The position numbers were made by a program, and so were the translations under genes. DNA of 46,930 nucleotides. Source: Clostridia bacterium. GTDB lineage: Bacteria; Bacillota; Clostridia; Oscillospirales; Acutalibacteraceae. The stretch is taken from NCBI GenBank assembly GCA_017436285.1, contig JAFSDL010000002.1, positions 1 through 46,930 of the forward strand, written 5' to 3'. Under the pieces are notes generated by a model. The model searched no databases and was not told the origin of the DNA. It saw only the letters and a program-made list of their open reading frames with translations. This document shows positions 39,170 through 46,930 of the stretch, in pieces. Numbering within the stretch: position 1 is the stretch's first letter; each line of letters starts with the position of its first letter.

Positions 39170-40987
39170 GTGGAGTTAGTTGTTGCAATTGCGCCCTTTT
39201 TAAGATATTTAATGCTTGGAATAACACTTTTTGTTGTAATAAGAATGCTTGTTGCCCTTTTCTGCAAAAAGACAACTGACCCCTTAAGAGCAAAGCTCAT
39301 AAACAGTATAACAGGTGAGGGGCTCCCGCTTTATGACAGAGAGGTGTCAATAGGCAGAAACAAAAAATGCGATATTGTTCTGCCCTTTGAAACAATTTCC
39401 CGTCTTCACGCGGTTATTGCCTATCGTAATAAGGGCTTTGTTATATTCGATACCTTTTCAAAATCGGGTGTTACCGTCAATGGTGAAAAAATCAATGGTA
39501 AAAGCCATATTTATGATGGTGATATTGTCGGAATGGGCGGACTTGAATACACTCTCAGAGAGGCTAAATATAAGTATATTAAGGACAGAAGCGGTTCTGC
39601 AGGACGAGCCTCCTACGGAATTATTCTTATTTTACTTGCTGTTTTCAATCTTTGCTCTATGCTTATTAATCTCTTTCCCAACGGAGCATTTAACGGGCAG
39701 ATTCTGCTTGTTTATTTATGCTTTATTGCTTTGCAGTGGCTGTATTTTGCATTCGCTTCATTTGTTATGCGGATTAATAATTTTGAGCTTGAAATGATTG
39801 GCTTTATGTTTGCCTCGGTAGGTCTTGCCATAGTGGGCAGTATGTACCCTGAAACTGTTATGAAGCAGTTTTTGGCAGTTGTTCTGGGTGTTGTAGCCTA
39901 TTGCGCTCTTCTTATGCTTATGCGCTTCGTTAGTGTGGTTAAGGCTCTTCGCTGGACTGTTGCATTTTGTGCAATAGGTCTTCTCGGGGTAACTCTTGCA
40001 ATTGCAGAGCCAACCAACGGTGCTTTAAGCTGGCTAAATCTGGGCGGTATTTCCATTCAACCCTCAGAGCTTGTTAAGGTAGCCTTTATTTTTGCAGGTG
40101 CGGTAACTCTCGAAAAACTTCAGTCCATCCGCCACCTGACAATGTATATTGTCTTTGCGGCGGTATGCGTAGGCGAGCTTTTCCTGATGTATGATTTTGG
40201 TGCTGCATTAATATTCTTTTTCACCTTTATAGTAATCGCATTTATGCGCTCGGGAGATGTGAGAACCCTTGTGCTTATTTGCATTGTAGCCGCTTTGGGA
40301 GCAGGTATAATTCTTGTTTTCAAGCCCTATGTTGCAAGCCGTTTTTCAACCTATCTTCATGTGTGGGAATATATGGATGAGGGTGGCTTTCAGCAAACAA
40401 GAACCCTTATTTATACTGCATCGGGCGGTCTTTTCGGTCTTGGTCTCGGTAATGGTCAGCTTCGTAATATTTTCGCTGCCGCAGAGGATTTGGTCTTCGG
40501 TGTGGTTTGCGAAGAATTCGGTATGGTTATGGGCTTTTTGATTCCTTTGACCTATTGTGCTGTTGCAGTTTGGGCAGTTGTGAACTCAGGCAAAGCAAAG
40601 TCCACCTTCTATTCAATTGTAGGTGTTGCCGCAAGTGCTATGATGCTTTTTCAGACAATGCTCAATGTGTTTGGCATAACAGACCTTTTGCCCCTTACGG
40701 GTGTTACCTTACCATTTGTAAGTAAGGGTGGTTCAAGTATTATCAGCTGCTTCTGTCTGTTGGCTTTTATCAAGGTTCTTGATAGCCGTACCTATGCAAG
40801 CTTCAGACCCGATACAGGAAGACCACAGAAAAAACAGAATGATACAGAAAAAACAGAAAACACACCCAAAACACGAAATACAACTCAAACACGAAACACA
40901 CAGAGAACACAAAAACCACAAAATGTACAAAGAATACCTAAAACACAAAAAACTCCTGTAACTAAAAAGGGGGGAGCTGACCAATGA
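39170..40987 (+). CDS. FHA domain-FtsW/RodA/SpoVE fusion (peptidoglycan polymerase)
   Basis: 605 aa. An N-terminal membrane helix (~5-30), an FHA domain (~55-120: SIGRNKKCDIVL, SRLHAVI, GVTVNG), then the SEDS polymerase with ~9-10 membrane segments and the RodA/FtsW-typical GGLFGLGLGNGQLRN and EEFGMVMGF, and a C-terminal Lys/Thr-rich tail (~550-605). FHA domains bind phosphothreonine, so a Ser/Thr kinase (PknB/PrkC type) may control it. It overlaps the PBP gene by 4 nt, its expected transpeptidase partner. The start is uncertain (GTG 39170, TTG 39164 or ATG 39161); AAGGAG at 39155-39160 best fits GTG. Confidence 0.85.
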   Translation: MELVVAIAPFLRYLMLGITLFVVIRMLVALFCKKTTDPLRAKLINSITGEGLPLYDREVSIGRNKKCDIVLPFETISRLHAVIAYRNKGFVIFDTFSKSGVTVNGEKINGKSHIYDGDIVGMGGLEYTLREAKYKYIKDRSGSAGRASYGIILILLAVFNLCSMLINLFPNGAFNGQILLVYLCFIALQWLYFAFASFVMRINNFELEMIGFMFASVGLAIVGSMYPETVMKQFLAVVLGVVAYCALLMLMRFVSVVKALRWTVAFCAIGLLGVTLAIAEPTNGALSWLNLGGISIQPSELVKVAFIFAGAVTLEKLQSIRHLTMYIVFAAVCVGELFLMYDFGAALIFFFTFIVIAFMRSGDVRTLVLICIVAALGAGIILVFKPYVASRFSTYLHVWEYMDEGGFQQTRTLIYTASGGLFGLGLGNGQLRNIFAAAEDLVFGVVCEEFGMVMGFLIPLTYCAVAVWAVVNSGKAKSTFYSIVGVAASAMMLFQTMLNVFGITDLLPLTGVTLPFVSKGGSSIISCFCLLAFIKVLDSRTYASFRPDTGRPQKKQNDTEKTENTPKTRNTTQTRNTQRTQKPQNVQRIPKTQKTPVTKKGGADQ

Positions 40988-42372
40988 AAATGACCTCAAA
41001 GCGCGGTTTTGTTGTGCTTCTTTTAGTTGTGGCTGTGGTTGCAGGTATGGGCTTTTTAGCATATAAGCTTGCAGTTAATGGCGAAAATTGGGCAACTCTT
41101 CGTGCAAACGCGCATTTAACGGAAAACGGTAGCTTTATTGCCGCAGGTAACATAACTGACCGTAATGGCGAAATCCTCGCCAAAACAGAAAATAACGAAA
41201 GAATTTATAACGATTCCGAAAGAATCAGGCGTTCGACTCTTCATATTGTTGGTGACACCGAGGGTTATATTTCATCAGGTGTTCAGACTGCCTATAAAAC
41301 TCAATTGATCGGCTACAACCGTATAACAGGGCTTTATTCCCTGGTGAAAAACGGTCGGGGTAATGATGTTGAATTAACTCTCGACAGTGAGCTTTGTGCC
41401 ATAGCTTATGATAAATTAAATGGCAGAAAGGGTGTTGTTGCCGCTTATAACTACAAAACAGGTGAGCTTCTTTGTTCGGTTTCAAGCGGAAGCTATGATA
41501 TACGCAATAAGCCAAGTGCGGAAGAAATTGCAGAAAACAAAAACGGACAGTATGACGGTATTTATATGAATCGCCTTATTGACGGGCTTTACACACCCGG
41601 CTCAACCTTTAAAATTGTTGCTGCCGCAAGTGCTTGCGAAAACAAACAGGGGATAGACGATTGGGAATATACCTGTAAGGGTGAAACAACAATTGATGGT
41701 GTTAAGGTAACCTGCCCGCGCAGTCACGGAAAATTAAGCTTTAAAACTGCGTTTTCCAATTCCTGCAACTGTGCATTTGCTGAATTAAGTGCAGATCTGG
41801 GAGCAGAAAGGCTTACTGCCACTGCAAAGGAATTCGGCTTTGGTGAAGGCTTTTCCTTTGGTAAAGGGCAGACTGAAAAAAGTCGGTTCGATTTAAGTGA
41901 AGCCGAAAAGGGTGATATCGGTTGGGCAGGAGTAGGGCAATATACCACTCTCGTTAATCCCTATCATATGTTGAGCTTGGTTGGCTCAATTGCCAACGGG
42001 GGTACTGCAGTTTTGCCCTATGCTGTATCAACAATAGCCACACCCGAGGGCAGAGTTGTTGAAAAAGCAGCGGCAGAAAGTCGGGAATATATTTCCTCAG
42101 ATATTGCAAAAAAGCTTGAGGATTTGATGCGCTTTACTGTTGAAGATAATTATGGTGACTGGCGCTTCAAGGGGCTTCAGATGTGCGGTAAAACAGGCAC
42201 TGCCGAGGTTTCTGATGATGAGGAGCCACATTCCTGGTTCGTAGGCTTTTCTAAGAATTCCGATTGCCCTGTTGCAATAGTGGTTGTAGTAGAAAACGGT
42301 GGTTGGGGCTCATCTGCCGCATTACCCATAGCCTCTGCGGTAATGGAGGGCGCATATAAAGCCTTGTCGTAA
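40984..42372 (+). CDS. Class B penicillin-binding protein (transpeptidase, PbpA/FtsI type)
   Basis: 462 aa. One N-terminal membrane helix (~8-28), a short non-catalytic region, then the transpeptidase with Ser207-T-F-K (SxxK), SCN (SxN; in SNSCNCAF) and Lys403-T-G. It crosslinks the glycan made by its FHA-RodA partner and overlaps it by 4 nt. It is shorter than E. coli PBP2/PBP3 (about 590-630 aa), mainly in the N-terminal domain, resembling mycobacterial PbpA, which also sits by an FHA/RodA cluster. Confidence 0.9.
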   Translation: MKMTSKRGFVVLLLVVAVVAGMGFLAYKLAVNGENWATLRANAHLTENGSFIAAGNITDRNGEILAKTENNERIYNDSERIRRSTLHIVGDTEGYISSGVQTAYKTQLIGYNRITGLYSLVKNGRGNDVELTLDSELCAIAYDKLNGRKGVVAAYNYKTGELLCSVSSGSYDIRNKPSAEEIAENKNGQYDGIYMNRLIDGLYTPGSTFKIVAAASACENKQGIDDWEYTCKGETTIDGVKVTCPRSHGKLSFKTAFSNSCNCAFAELSADLGAERLTATAKEFGFGEGFSFGKGQTEKSRFDLSEAEKGDIGWAGVGQYTTLVNPYHMLSLVGSIANGGTAVLPYAVSTIATPEGRVVEKAAAESREYISSDIAKKLEDLMRFTVEDNYGDWRFKGLQMCGKTGTAEVSDDEEPHSWFVGFSKNSDCPVAIVVVVENGGWGSSAALPIASAVMEGAYKALS

Positions 42373-42400
42373 ATTTACAATAATTTCAAATTTAATTTTA

Positions 42401-42429
42401 TTGACTTGTTGCGCTATATATAGTAAAAT
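42401..42429 (+). promoter_or_regulatory. Promoter of the ABC transporter operon
   Basis: TTGACT (42401-42406), 17 nt, TAAAAT (42424-42429), 60 nt before the ATPase start. Confidence 0.8.
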
Positions 42430-42488
42430 AATAAGTCGATATGTAAAATAAAAATAACTTTATCAAATAAACCGAAAGGCTGAAATAA

Positions 42489-43190
42489 ATGAGTTTTATT
42501 GAATTTGATTCCGTTTACAAAAGATACAAAATGGGCGAGATTGTTATTAATGCCGCCGATGGTGTTACCTTCAATGTTGAGCAGGGTGAGTTCTGCGTAA
42601 TTGTTGGTGCCAGTGGTGCAGGTAAAACAACAGTCCTCAATATTCTCGGAGGTATGGATGATTGCGATGACGGTAAGGTCCGCGTTGCAGGTGACCTTGT
42701 TAATGAATACGACAGTAAGCGCCTTATAGAATACAGACGCTATGATGTCGGCTTCGTTTTCCAGTTTTATAACCTAGTTCCTAACCTTACTGCTCTTGAG
42801 AATGTTGAGCTTGCAACTCAGATTGGTACAAAGTCTCTCAATCCCACAAAGGTTCTTGAAAGAGTCGGCTTAGGCGAACGAATCAACAACTTCCCTGCAC
42901 AGCTTTCAGGTGGTGAGCAGCAGCGTGTTTCCATTGCACGTGCGCTCGCTAAAAACCCCAAGCTTCTTTTGTGTGATGAGCCCACAGGTGCTCTTGACTA
43001 TAACACAGGTAAACAGATTCTTAAACTCCTTCAGGACACAAGTCGTGAAACAGGTATGACAATCATTGTTATTACACATAACTCTGCAATTGCTCCTATG
43101 GCAGACAGAGTTATCTCTATGAAGAGTGGTAGAGTTGTTAGTATAGAAACGAATGAAAATCCCATGTCAGTTGAAGATATTGAGTGGTAA
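42489..43190 (+). CDS. ABC transporter ATP-binding protein (MacB/LolD/FtsE class)
   Basis: 233 aa. Walker A is GASGAGKTT (~38-46), the signature is LSGGEQQR, and Walker B is [12 protein letters not shown], with the H-loop in IVITHNSA. These belong to the mechanotransmission (type VII) ABC class. It pairs with the large FtsX-type permease 22 nt downstream. ACCGAAAGG lies upstream of the ATG; the substrate is unknown. Confidence 0.93.
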   Translation: MSFIEFDSVYKRYKMGEIVINAADGVTFNVEQGEFCVIVGASGAGKTTVLNILGGMDDCDDGKVRVAGDLVNEYDSKRLIEYRRYDVGFVFQFYNLVPNLTALENVELATQIGTKSLNPTKVLERVGLGERINNFPAQLSGGEQQRVSIARALAKNPKLLLCDEPTGALDYNTGKQILKLLQDTSRETGMTIIVITHNSAIAPMADRVISMKSGRVVSIETNENPMSVEDIEW

Positions 43191-43212
43191 GCTGAAAGGA
43201 AAGTAAGAAATA

Positions 43213-46200
43213 ATGACAAAATCTTATGTAACAGACAGTTTGCGCTCAATAAAGCGTTCCTTCAGTCGCTTTGTTTCAATTATCGCAATTGTTGCAATGG
43301 GTAGCGGATTGTTCTGCGGTTTGAATGCGGTAGGCCCTGATATGAAGGAAACCGCAAACGAATATTATCATACATATAACCTTATGGATTTAAGACTGCA
43401 GTCTTATTTAGGTCTTTACGAGGAGGACCTTGAAAGAGTCCGCGCCATTGAGGGCGTTAAGGCGGTTCAGGGTGCAAAATTTGTTGATGGCTATGTTCAG
43501 ACCTATTCCGAGGAAAATGAGGAATACGAGGGTATCGTTGATATTGACGGCTCAGAGCTTACAGTCAGAGTTATGGGCGTTGATTTGTTTCAGGCAGTTG
43601 ATTTTCAGAATGGTATTGACGACCCTGATTATATTAACCGTCTGAAGCTTGTTGAAGGCAGATATCCCGAGGCAGATAACGAATGTGTTATTACCTGTAG
43701 CGGTCTCACAACTCCCGAACAATTCAAAATGGAGGGCACCATCAAGGTTGTTGGTGACGGTGAGGAAATTACATACTCCCTCAAAAACAACATTTTTAAG
43801 GTTGTTGGTATTGTTCAGACACCTTATTGGGTTTCTTACGAGCGTGGCGTTACAACTGCAGGTAGCGGTAAATTAGGTGACTTTATTTATGTTACCAACG
43901 ATGCCTTTACCGATAAAATCAACTATTACAGCGAAGCTTATGTTACCCTTGAGGGTGCAGAAGAATTTGATGCGTATACAGATGAATATGATAAATTCGT
44001 AGCAGAAATGCGTCAGAAAATTGCGGAAGAAAGCGAAAGCATTGCCGCAGACAGACGCGCAAAGCTCAATGTGGGTCTTGCGCAGAAGCTTAGCGATGCC
44101 AAGCTTAAAATAGATGATGCTGAGGCTACTATCGGCTCTAAGCTTGAAGATGGTAAAAAGCAACTCGAAGAACTTTACAAATTAGAGCGCGAAGGCGAAC
44201 AGCTGCTTGAAGAGGCGCAGAAAACTCTTGATGAAGAGTATGCCAAAGCAAAAGAACAGCTTGATAGCGGTAATACCCAGTATATATCTGCGGTTAAAGA
44301 GTATAACGAAAAATATACTACCGTAGCAAATAAAAAGGTTGAGCTTGCAAATAAGAAAAGTGAATATAATGCCAAGAGAATGGAAGCCGATGCCGCAAAA
44401 GAGAAGCTTGATGATGCAAAAACTCAGCTTTCTTTAGCAGAGGCGCAAATTAAAGTTACAGAAGGTCTTATCACAAGCACACAGTCAACTCTTGAAACAC
44501 TTCAGGCAAATCAGAATGTTTCTCAGGAGGATTTGCAGCTTGACCAGATTGCAAACAGACTTGAGGAAACAAATCCCGAGCTTGCAAAGATTCTTCTTTC
44601 TGCCTCAAACCTTACTGCTCAGGGTATGGCAGCAGATGCTATTGTTGAGGTGGAACAGCTTCTTGATCATTATCAGGTAGAATTGGCAGTTTCAAAGAAA
44701 CAAAAAGAAGATGGGCAGATAGAGTACGATGCCAAAAAGGCAGAATATGATGCTGCGGATGCTCAGCTTAATTCCGCAAAGAAGCAGCTTGATGAAGCAG
44801 AGGTTCAGCTTGCAGACGCTGAAAGACAGCTTGAAGAATTCAAGGTTCAGATTGAAGCAAGTGGTGACAAGCTTCAGTATGGCTCAATAGAAGCTCAGAC
44901 CAAGTATATGGCAGCTCAGGCAGAGCTTGCTTTGCAGAGCACACGATATCAGAATATTCAGGCAATTATTGAAAAGGCAGAAAAAACCTATAATGCAAGC
45001 GCAGAAGAGATTAATGTAAAAATCGGTTCTTATAAAACTGAGTACGAAAAAGGTGAAAGCCTCCTTCAGAATATAAGAGATGGGGTAGGTTGGTCAGTAT
45101 ATACCCGCCACGATTCCCCCGGTTACACAGGCTACGGTCAGGCGGCAGATAATATGGTTCGCCTTGCCTATATTTTCCCCACCTTCTTCTTTATAGTTTC
45201 AACTATGGTTTGCCTTACAACGATGACAAGAATGGTTGAGGAAGAAAGAACACAGTTGGGTACCCTTAAAGCTTTAGGCTATTCTGACAAAATGATTTCA
45301 AGTAAGTATTTGCTTTATTCTGCAGTGGCAAGCTTAATCGGTATCGTTTTCGGTACTGTTATCGGGTCTATTGGCGTTCCCTTAGCTATATGTGGCGCAT
45401 GGGGAATTATGTATGAAATGCCAGAAACAATTCTTCAGCTATTACCCTTGTATATTGTTTCAGGTGTGATTATTTCAATCGGTTCAACAGTTCTTGCAGC
45501 ATATCTTGCTTGCAGGAAAGAACTCGCTTCAGTGCCTGCAGTTCTTATGCGACCCAAGCCACCTAAAGCAGGTAAGAGAGTGTTCCTTGAAAATATCAAG
45601 CCTGTATGGAGCAGGTTGAGCTTTACATCAAAGGTTACTGTCAGAAACCTTTTCAGAAACAAAAAACGTTTCGCAGTTACAGTTATCGGTATTGCAGGCT
45701 GTACCGCCCTTATTCTTTCCGCCTTTGGTCTTCGTAATGCTATCGGTGGTGTTATTGATAATCAGTACGGAAAAGAAAGTGGTGTTGCTCGATATGACCT
45801 TCAGGTTGTTTTCAAGGATGGTCAGGTTGATTATGATAACAGTGATTTAGTTCATCAGGTGAATGACCTCGAAGGTATTGAAAGCTCAATGCTGGGCTAC
45901 CTTAAGGTTTGCACAGGCTTCTCTGACAGGTCGGATAAATCAATGGAAATTGATATTCTCGTTCCACAGGCTCCTGAAAAATTCCAGGATTTCATTGACC
46001 TTAAGCTGAATGATGCGGATATTCCCTTGACTGATGAAGGTGCGGTTATTACAACAAAGCTTGCAGATAAAACCAACACCAAAATAGGTGATACCCTCAC
46101 AATTTCCTGGATTGAGGGCTCAAAAACCTATGAGTATGAGGTTCTTGTTACAGGCATTGTTGATAACTATACATTCCATTATGTGTATATGACACCTTAT

Positions 46201-46782
46201 TATTTCAGCACACTTATTAACAATCAGATTACCTATAACTACCTTTTCTGCAAGGTTGATGATACCTTCACAACAGAGCAGAAGGCATATCTTGAAAAGA
46301 CTGTTAATGAAATCCGTGGTGTAAACGGTTCAGTGTTCACAACTGTTGTTATTGATAACTTCAATAACATTGTAAACACTCTTAACCTTGTTATTTTGGT
46401 GTTTATTATAGCGGCAATGTCCTTGGCTTTGGTTGTTCTTTATAACCTTAATAATATCAATGTTAACGAGCGTATAAGAGAGCTTGCAACACTGAAGGTT
46501 CTCGGCTTCTATAACGGTGAGGTTTCTGCGTATATCTACCGTGAAAACATTTTCCTTACCTTGATAGGTATAGCCTTCGGACTTGTTCTCGGTCTTCCTC
46601 TGAACGTTGCGGTTGTTGGCGTTGTTGATATTGACCAGCTCACCTTTAACACAACTCTGAAGCCCACAAGCTTCCTCATAGCAGCAGTTATGACAGTTGT
46701 TTTCGCAATTATTGTCAATGTGCTTATGCATTTCAAGCTGAAGAAAATTAGTATGGTTGAGTCTCTTAAATCGGTAGAATAA
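43213..46782 (+). CDS. Giant FtsX-type ABC permease with extracellular coiled coil
   Basis: 1189 aa, about twice a typical MacB permease. TM1 (~18-38); an extracytoplasmic MacB-like part (~40-280); a long coiled coil (~290-640) rich in Ala/Glu/Lys/Gln heptads such as AEVQLADAERQLEEF; a first FtsX core with three TM segments (~655-775); TM5 (~815-840); a second extracytoplasmic domain; and a second FtsX core (~1060-1180). It pairs with the upstream ATPase. Such duplicated-core permeases occur in Firmicutes for peptide or antibiotic efflux or cell-wall signalling; the substrate is not readable. AGGAAAG is the SD. Immediately after the FHA-RodA/PBP pair, so a link to the cell wall is a hypothesis only. 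Confidence 0.85.
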   Translation: MTKSYVTDSLRSIKRSFSRFVSIIAIVAMGSGLFCGLNAVGPDMKETANEYYHTYNLMDLRLQSYLGLYEEDLERVRAIEGVKAVQGAKFVDGYVQTYSEENEEYEGIVDIDGSELTVRVMGVDLFQAVDFQNGIDDPDYINRLKLVEGRYPEADNECVITCSGLTTPEQFKMEGTIKVVGDGEEITYSLKNNIFKVVGIVQTPYWVSYERGVTTAGSGKLGDFIYVTNDAFTDKINYYSEAYVTLEGAEEFDAYTDEYDKFVAEMRQKIAEESESIAADRRAKLNVGLAQKLSDAKLKIDDAEATIGSKLEDGKKQLEELYKLEREGEQLLEEAQKTLDEEYAKAKEQLDSGNTQYISAVKEYNEKYTTVANKKVELANKKSEYNAKRMEADAAKEKLDDAKTQLSLAEAQIKVTEGLITSTQSTLETLQANQNVSQEDLQLDQIANRLEETNPELAKILLSASNLTAQGMAADAIVEVEQLLDHYQVELAVSKKQKEDGQIEYDAKKAEYDAADAQLNSAKKQLDEAEVQLADAERQLEEFKVQIEASGDKLQYGSIEAQTKYMAAQAELALQSTRYQNIQAIIEKAEKTYNASAEEINVKIGSYKTEYEKGESLLQNIRDGVGWSVYTRHDSPGYTGYGQAADNMVRLAYIFPTFFFIVSTMVCLTTMTRMVEEERTQLGTLKALGYSDKMISSKYLLYSAVASLIGIVFGTVIGSIGVPLAICGAWGIMYEMPETILQLLPLYIVSGVIISIGSTVLAAYLACRKELASVPAVLMRPKPPKAGKRVFLENIKPVWSRLSFTSKVTVRNLFRNKKRFAVTVIGIAGCTALILSAFGLRNAIGGVIDNQYGKESGVARYDLQVVFKDGQVDYDNSDLVHQVNDLEGIESSMLGYLKVCTGFSDRSDKSMEIDILVPQAPEKFQDFIDLKLNDADIPLTDEGAVITTKLADKTNTKIGDTLTISWIEGSKTYEYEVLVTGIVDNYTFHYVYMTPYYFSTLINNQITYNYLFCKVDDTFTTEQKAYLEKTVNEIRGVNGSVFTTVVIDNFNNIVNTLNLVILVFIIAAMSLALVVLYNLNNINVNERIRELATLKVLGFYNGEVSAYIYRENIFLTLIGIAFGLVLGLPLNVAVVGVVDIDQLTFNTTLKPTSFLIAAVMTVVFAIIVNVLMHFKLKKISMVESLKSVE

Positions 46783-46790
46783 AAAATAAA

Positions 46791-46828
46791 AGGGGCTGTA
46801 AAAAAACGACAAGTTTTTTTACAGCCTC
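46791..46828 (+). terminator. Terminator of the ABC operon
   Basis: AGGGGCTGTAAAAAAAC pairs with GTTTTTTTACAGCCTCT (one G-U), loop GACAA, followed by T4. It lies 9 nt past the permease stop. Confidence 0.9.
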
Positions 46829-46869
46829 TTTTCGGGGATAGGAAAAAAAGATGCAGAACGGACAAACCG

Positions 46870-46901
46870 AGTCCCGATAAGGCTTCAGACTTATCGGGAC
46901 T
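46870..46901 (+). repeat. Perfect 12-bp hairpin at right edge
   Basis: AGTCCCGATAAG and CTTATCGGGACT around GCTTCAGA, followed by CGTAC-AAAG-GTACG. No T-run follows, so it is not a terminator. It may be another dispersed repeat or the start of a leader cut by the window edge. Confidence 0.55.
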
Positions 46902-46930
46902 TGCCCGAAGGCGTACAAAGGTACGTCGAG

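Overview
The window reads as chromosomal DNA of a low-GC, Gram-positive, anaerobic gut-type Clostridia, probably an Oscillospirales/Ruminococcaceae relative. The evidence is a sporulation-lineage bofA homologue next to a yaaL/DUF2508 gene, a ferredoxin-thioredoxin-reductase-like protein, HemW, ApbE, GH2 beta-galactosidase, GalM and glycogen phosphorylase, sigma-A promoters and strong Shine-Dalgarno (SD) sequences. This taxonomic reading is inference from gene content. There are 38 protein genes (one cut by the left edge) and one tRNA-Ser. I see no rRNA, CRISPR array, phage module or intact mobile element.

Layout. 1-59 is the start of an IS3-type transposase OrfA running off the left edge. It is followed by two sister hairpins that close lacZ (191-3202, minus). 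lacZ has a clear promoter and a ~140-nt leader holding an inverted pair of hairpin repeats. tRNA-Ser(GGA) follows at 3479-3571. 3675-10057 is an AT-rich sugar locus: an HddC-GmhB fusion (minus), and divergently an SDR epimerase, two polytopic membrane proteins, a second SDR and an HddA-type kinase. Together these could make GDP-D-glycero-alpha-D-manno-heptose and modify it, but GmhA and a recognisable glycosyltransferase are missing. The two divergent promoters share an almost identical extended -10.

10153-22494 is housekeeping: an EEP-family phosphohydrolase, a membrane protein, a DUF436-Lrp-aminotransferase operon, an FTR-like/thioredoxin operon, and the run tmk, DUF2156, GNAT, DJ-1, 5-formyl-THF cyclo-ligase, mltG, apbE, then hemW on the opposite strand. 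22810-28252 holds yaaL-bofA, glgP and two paralogous membrane-anchored proteins with different low-complexity linkers and matching promoters. 28837-31840 holds a YhhN-family protein, a PatB-type lyase, a small membrane protein and a TtcA-type tRNA thiolase.

32085-35835 (minus) is a response regulator / histidine kinase / HtrA operon that looks like an envelope-stress module similar in logic to CssRS-HtrA. Next come a large surface protein and galM (both minus). The window ends with an FHA-RodA/FtsW fusion overlapping a class B PBP, and an ABC ATPase with a giant coiled-coil FtsX-type permease.

The least expected content is in the intergenic spaces. Degenerate heptanucleotide arrays occur at several loci and often end in the same AGCTTCGCAA module. 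A 24-nt hairpin repeat occurs four times with compensatory base changes. A ~97-nt two-hairpin element occurs twice, again with covarying stems. A 584-nt gap carries a battery of six near-perfect hairpins. These repeats and the heptose locus are the best candidates for undescribed biology here.
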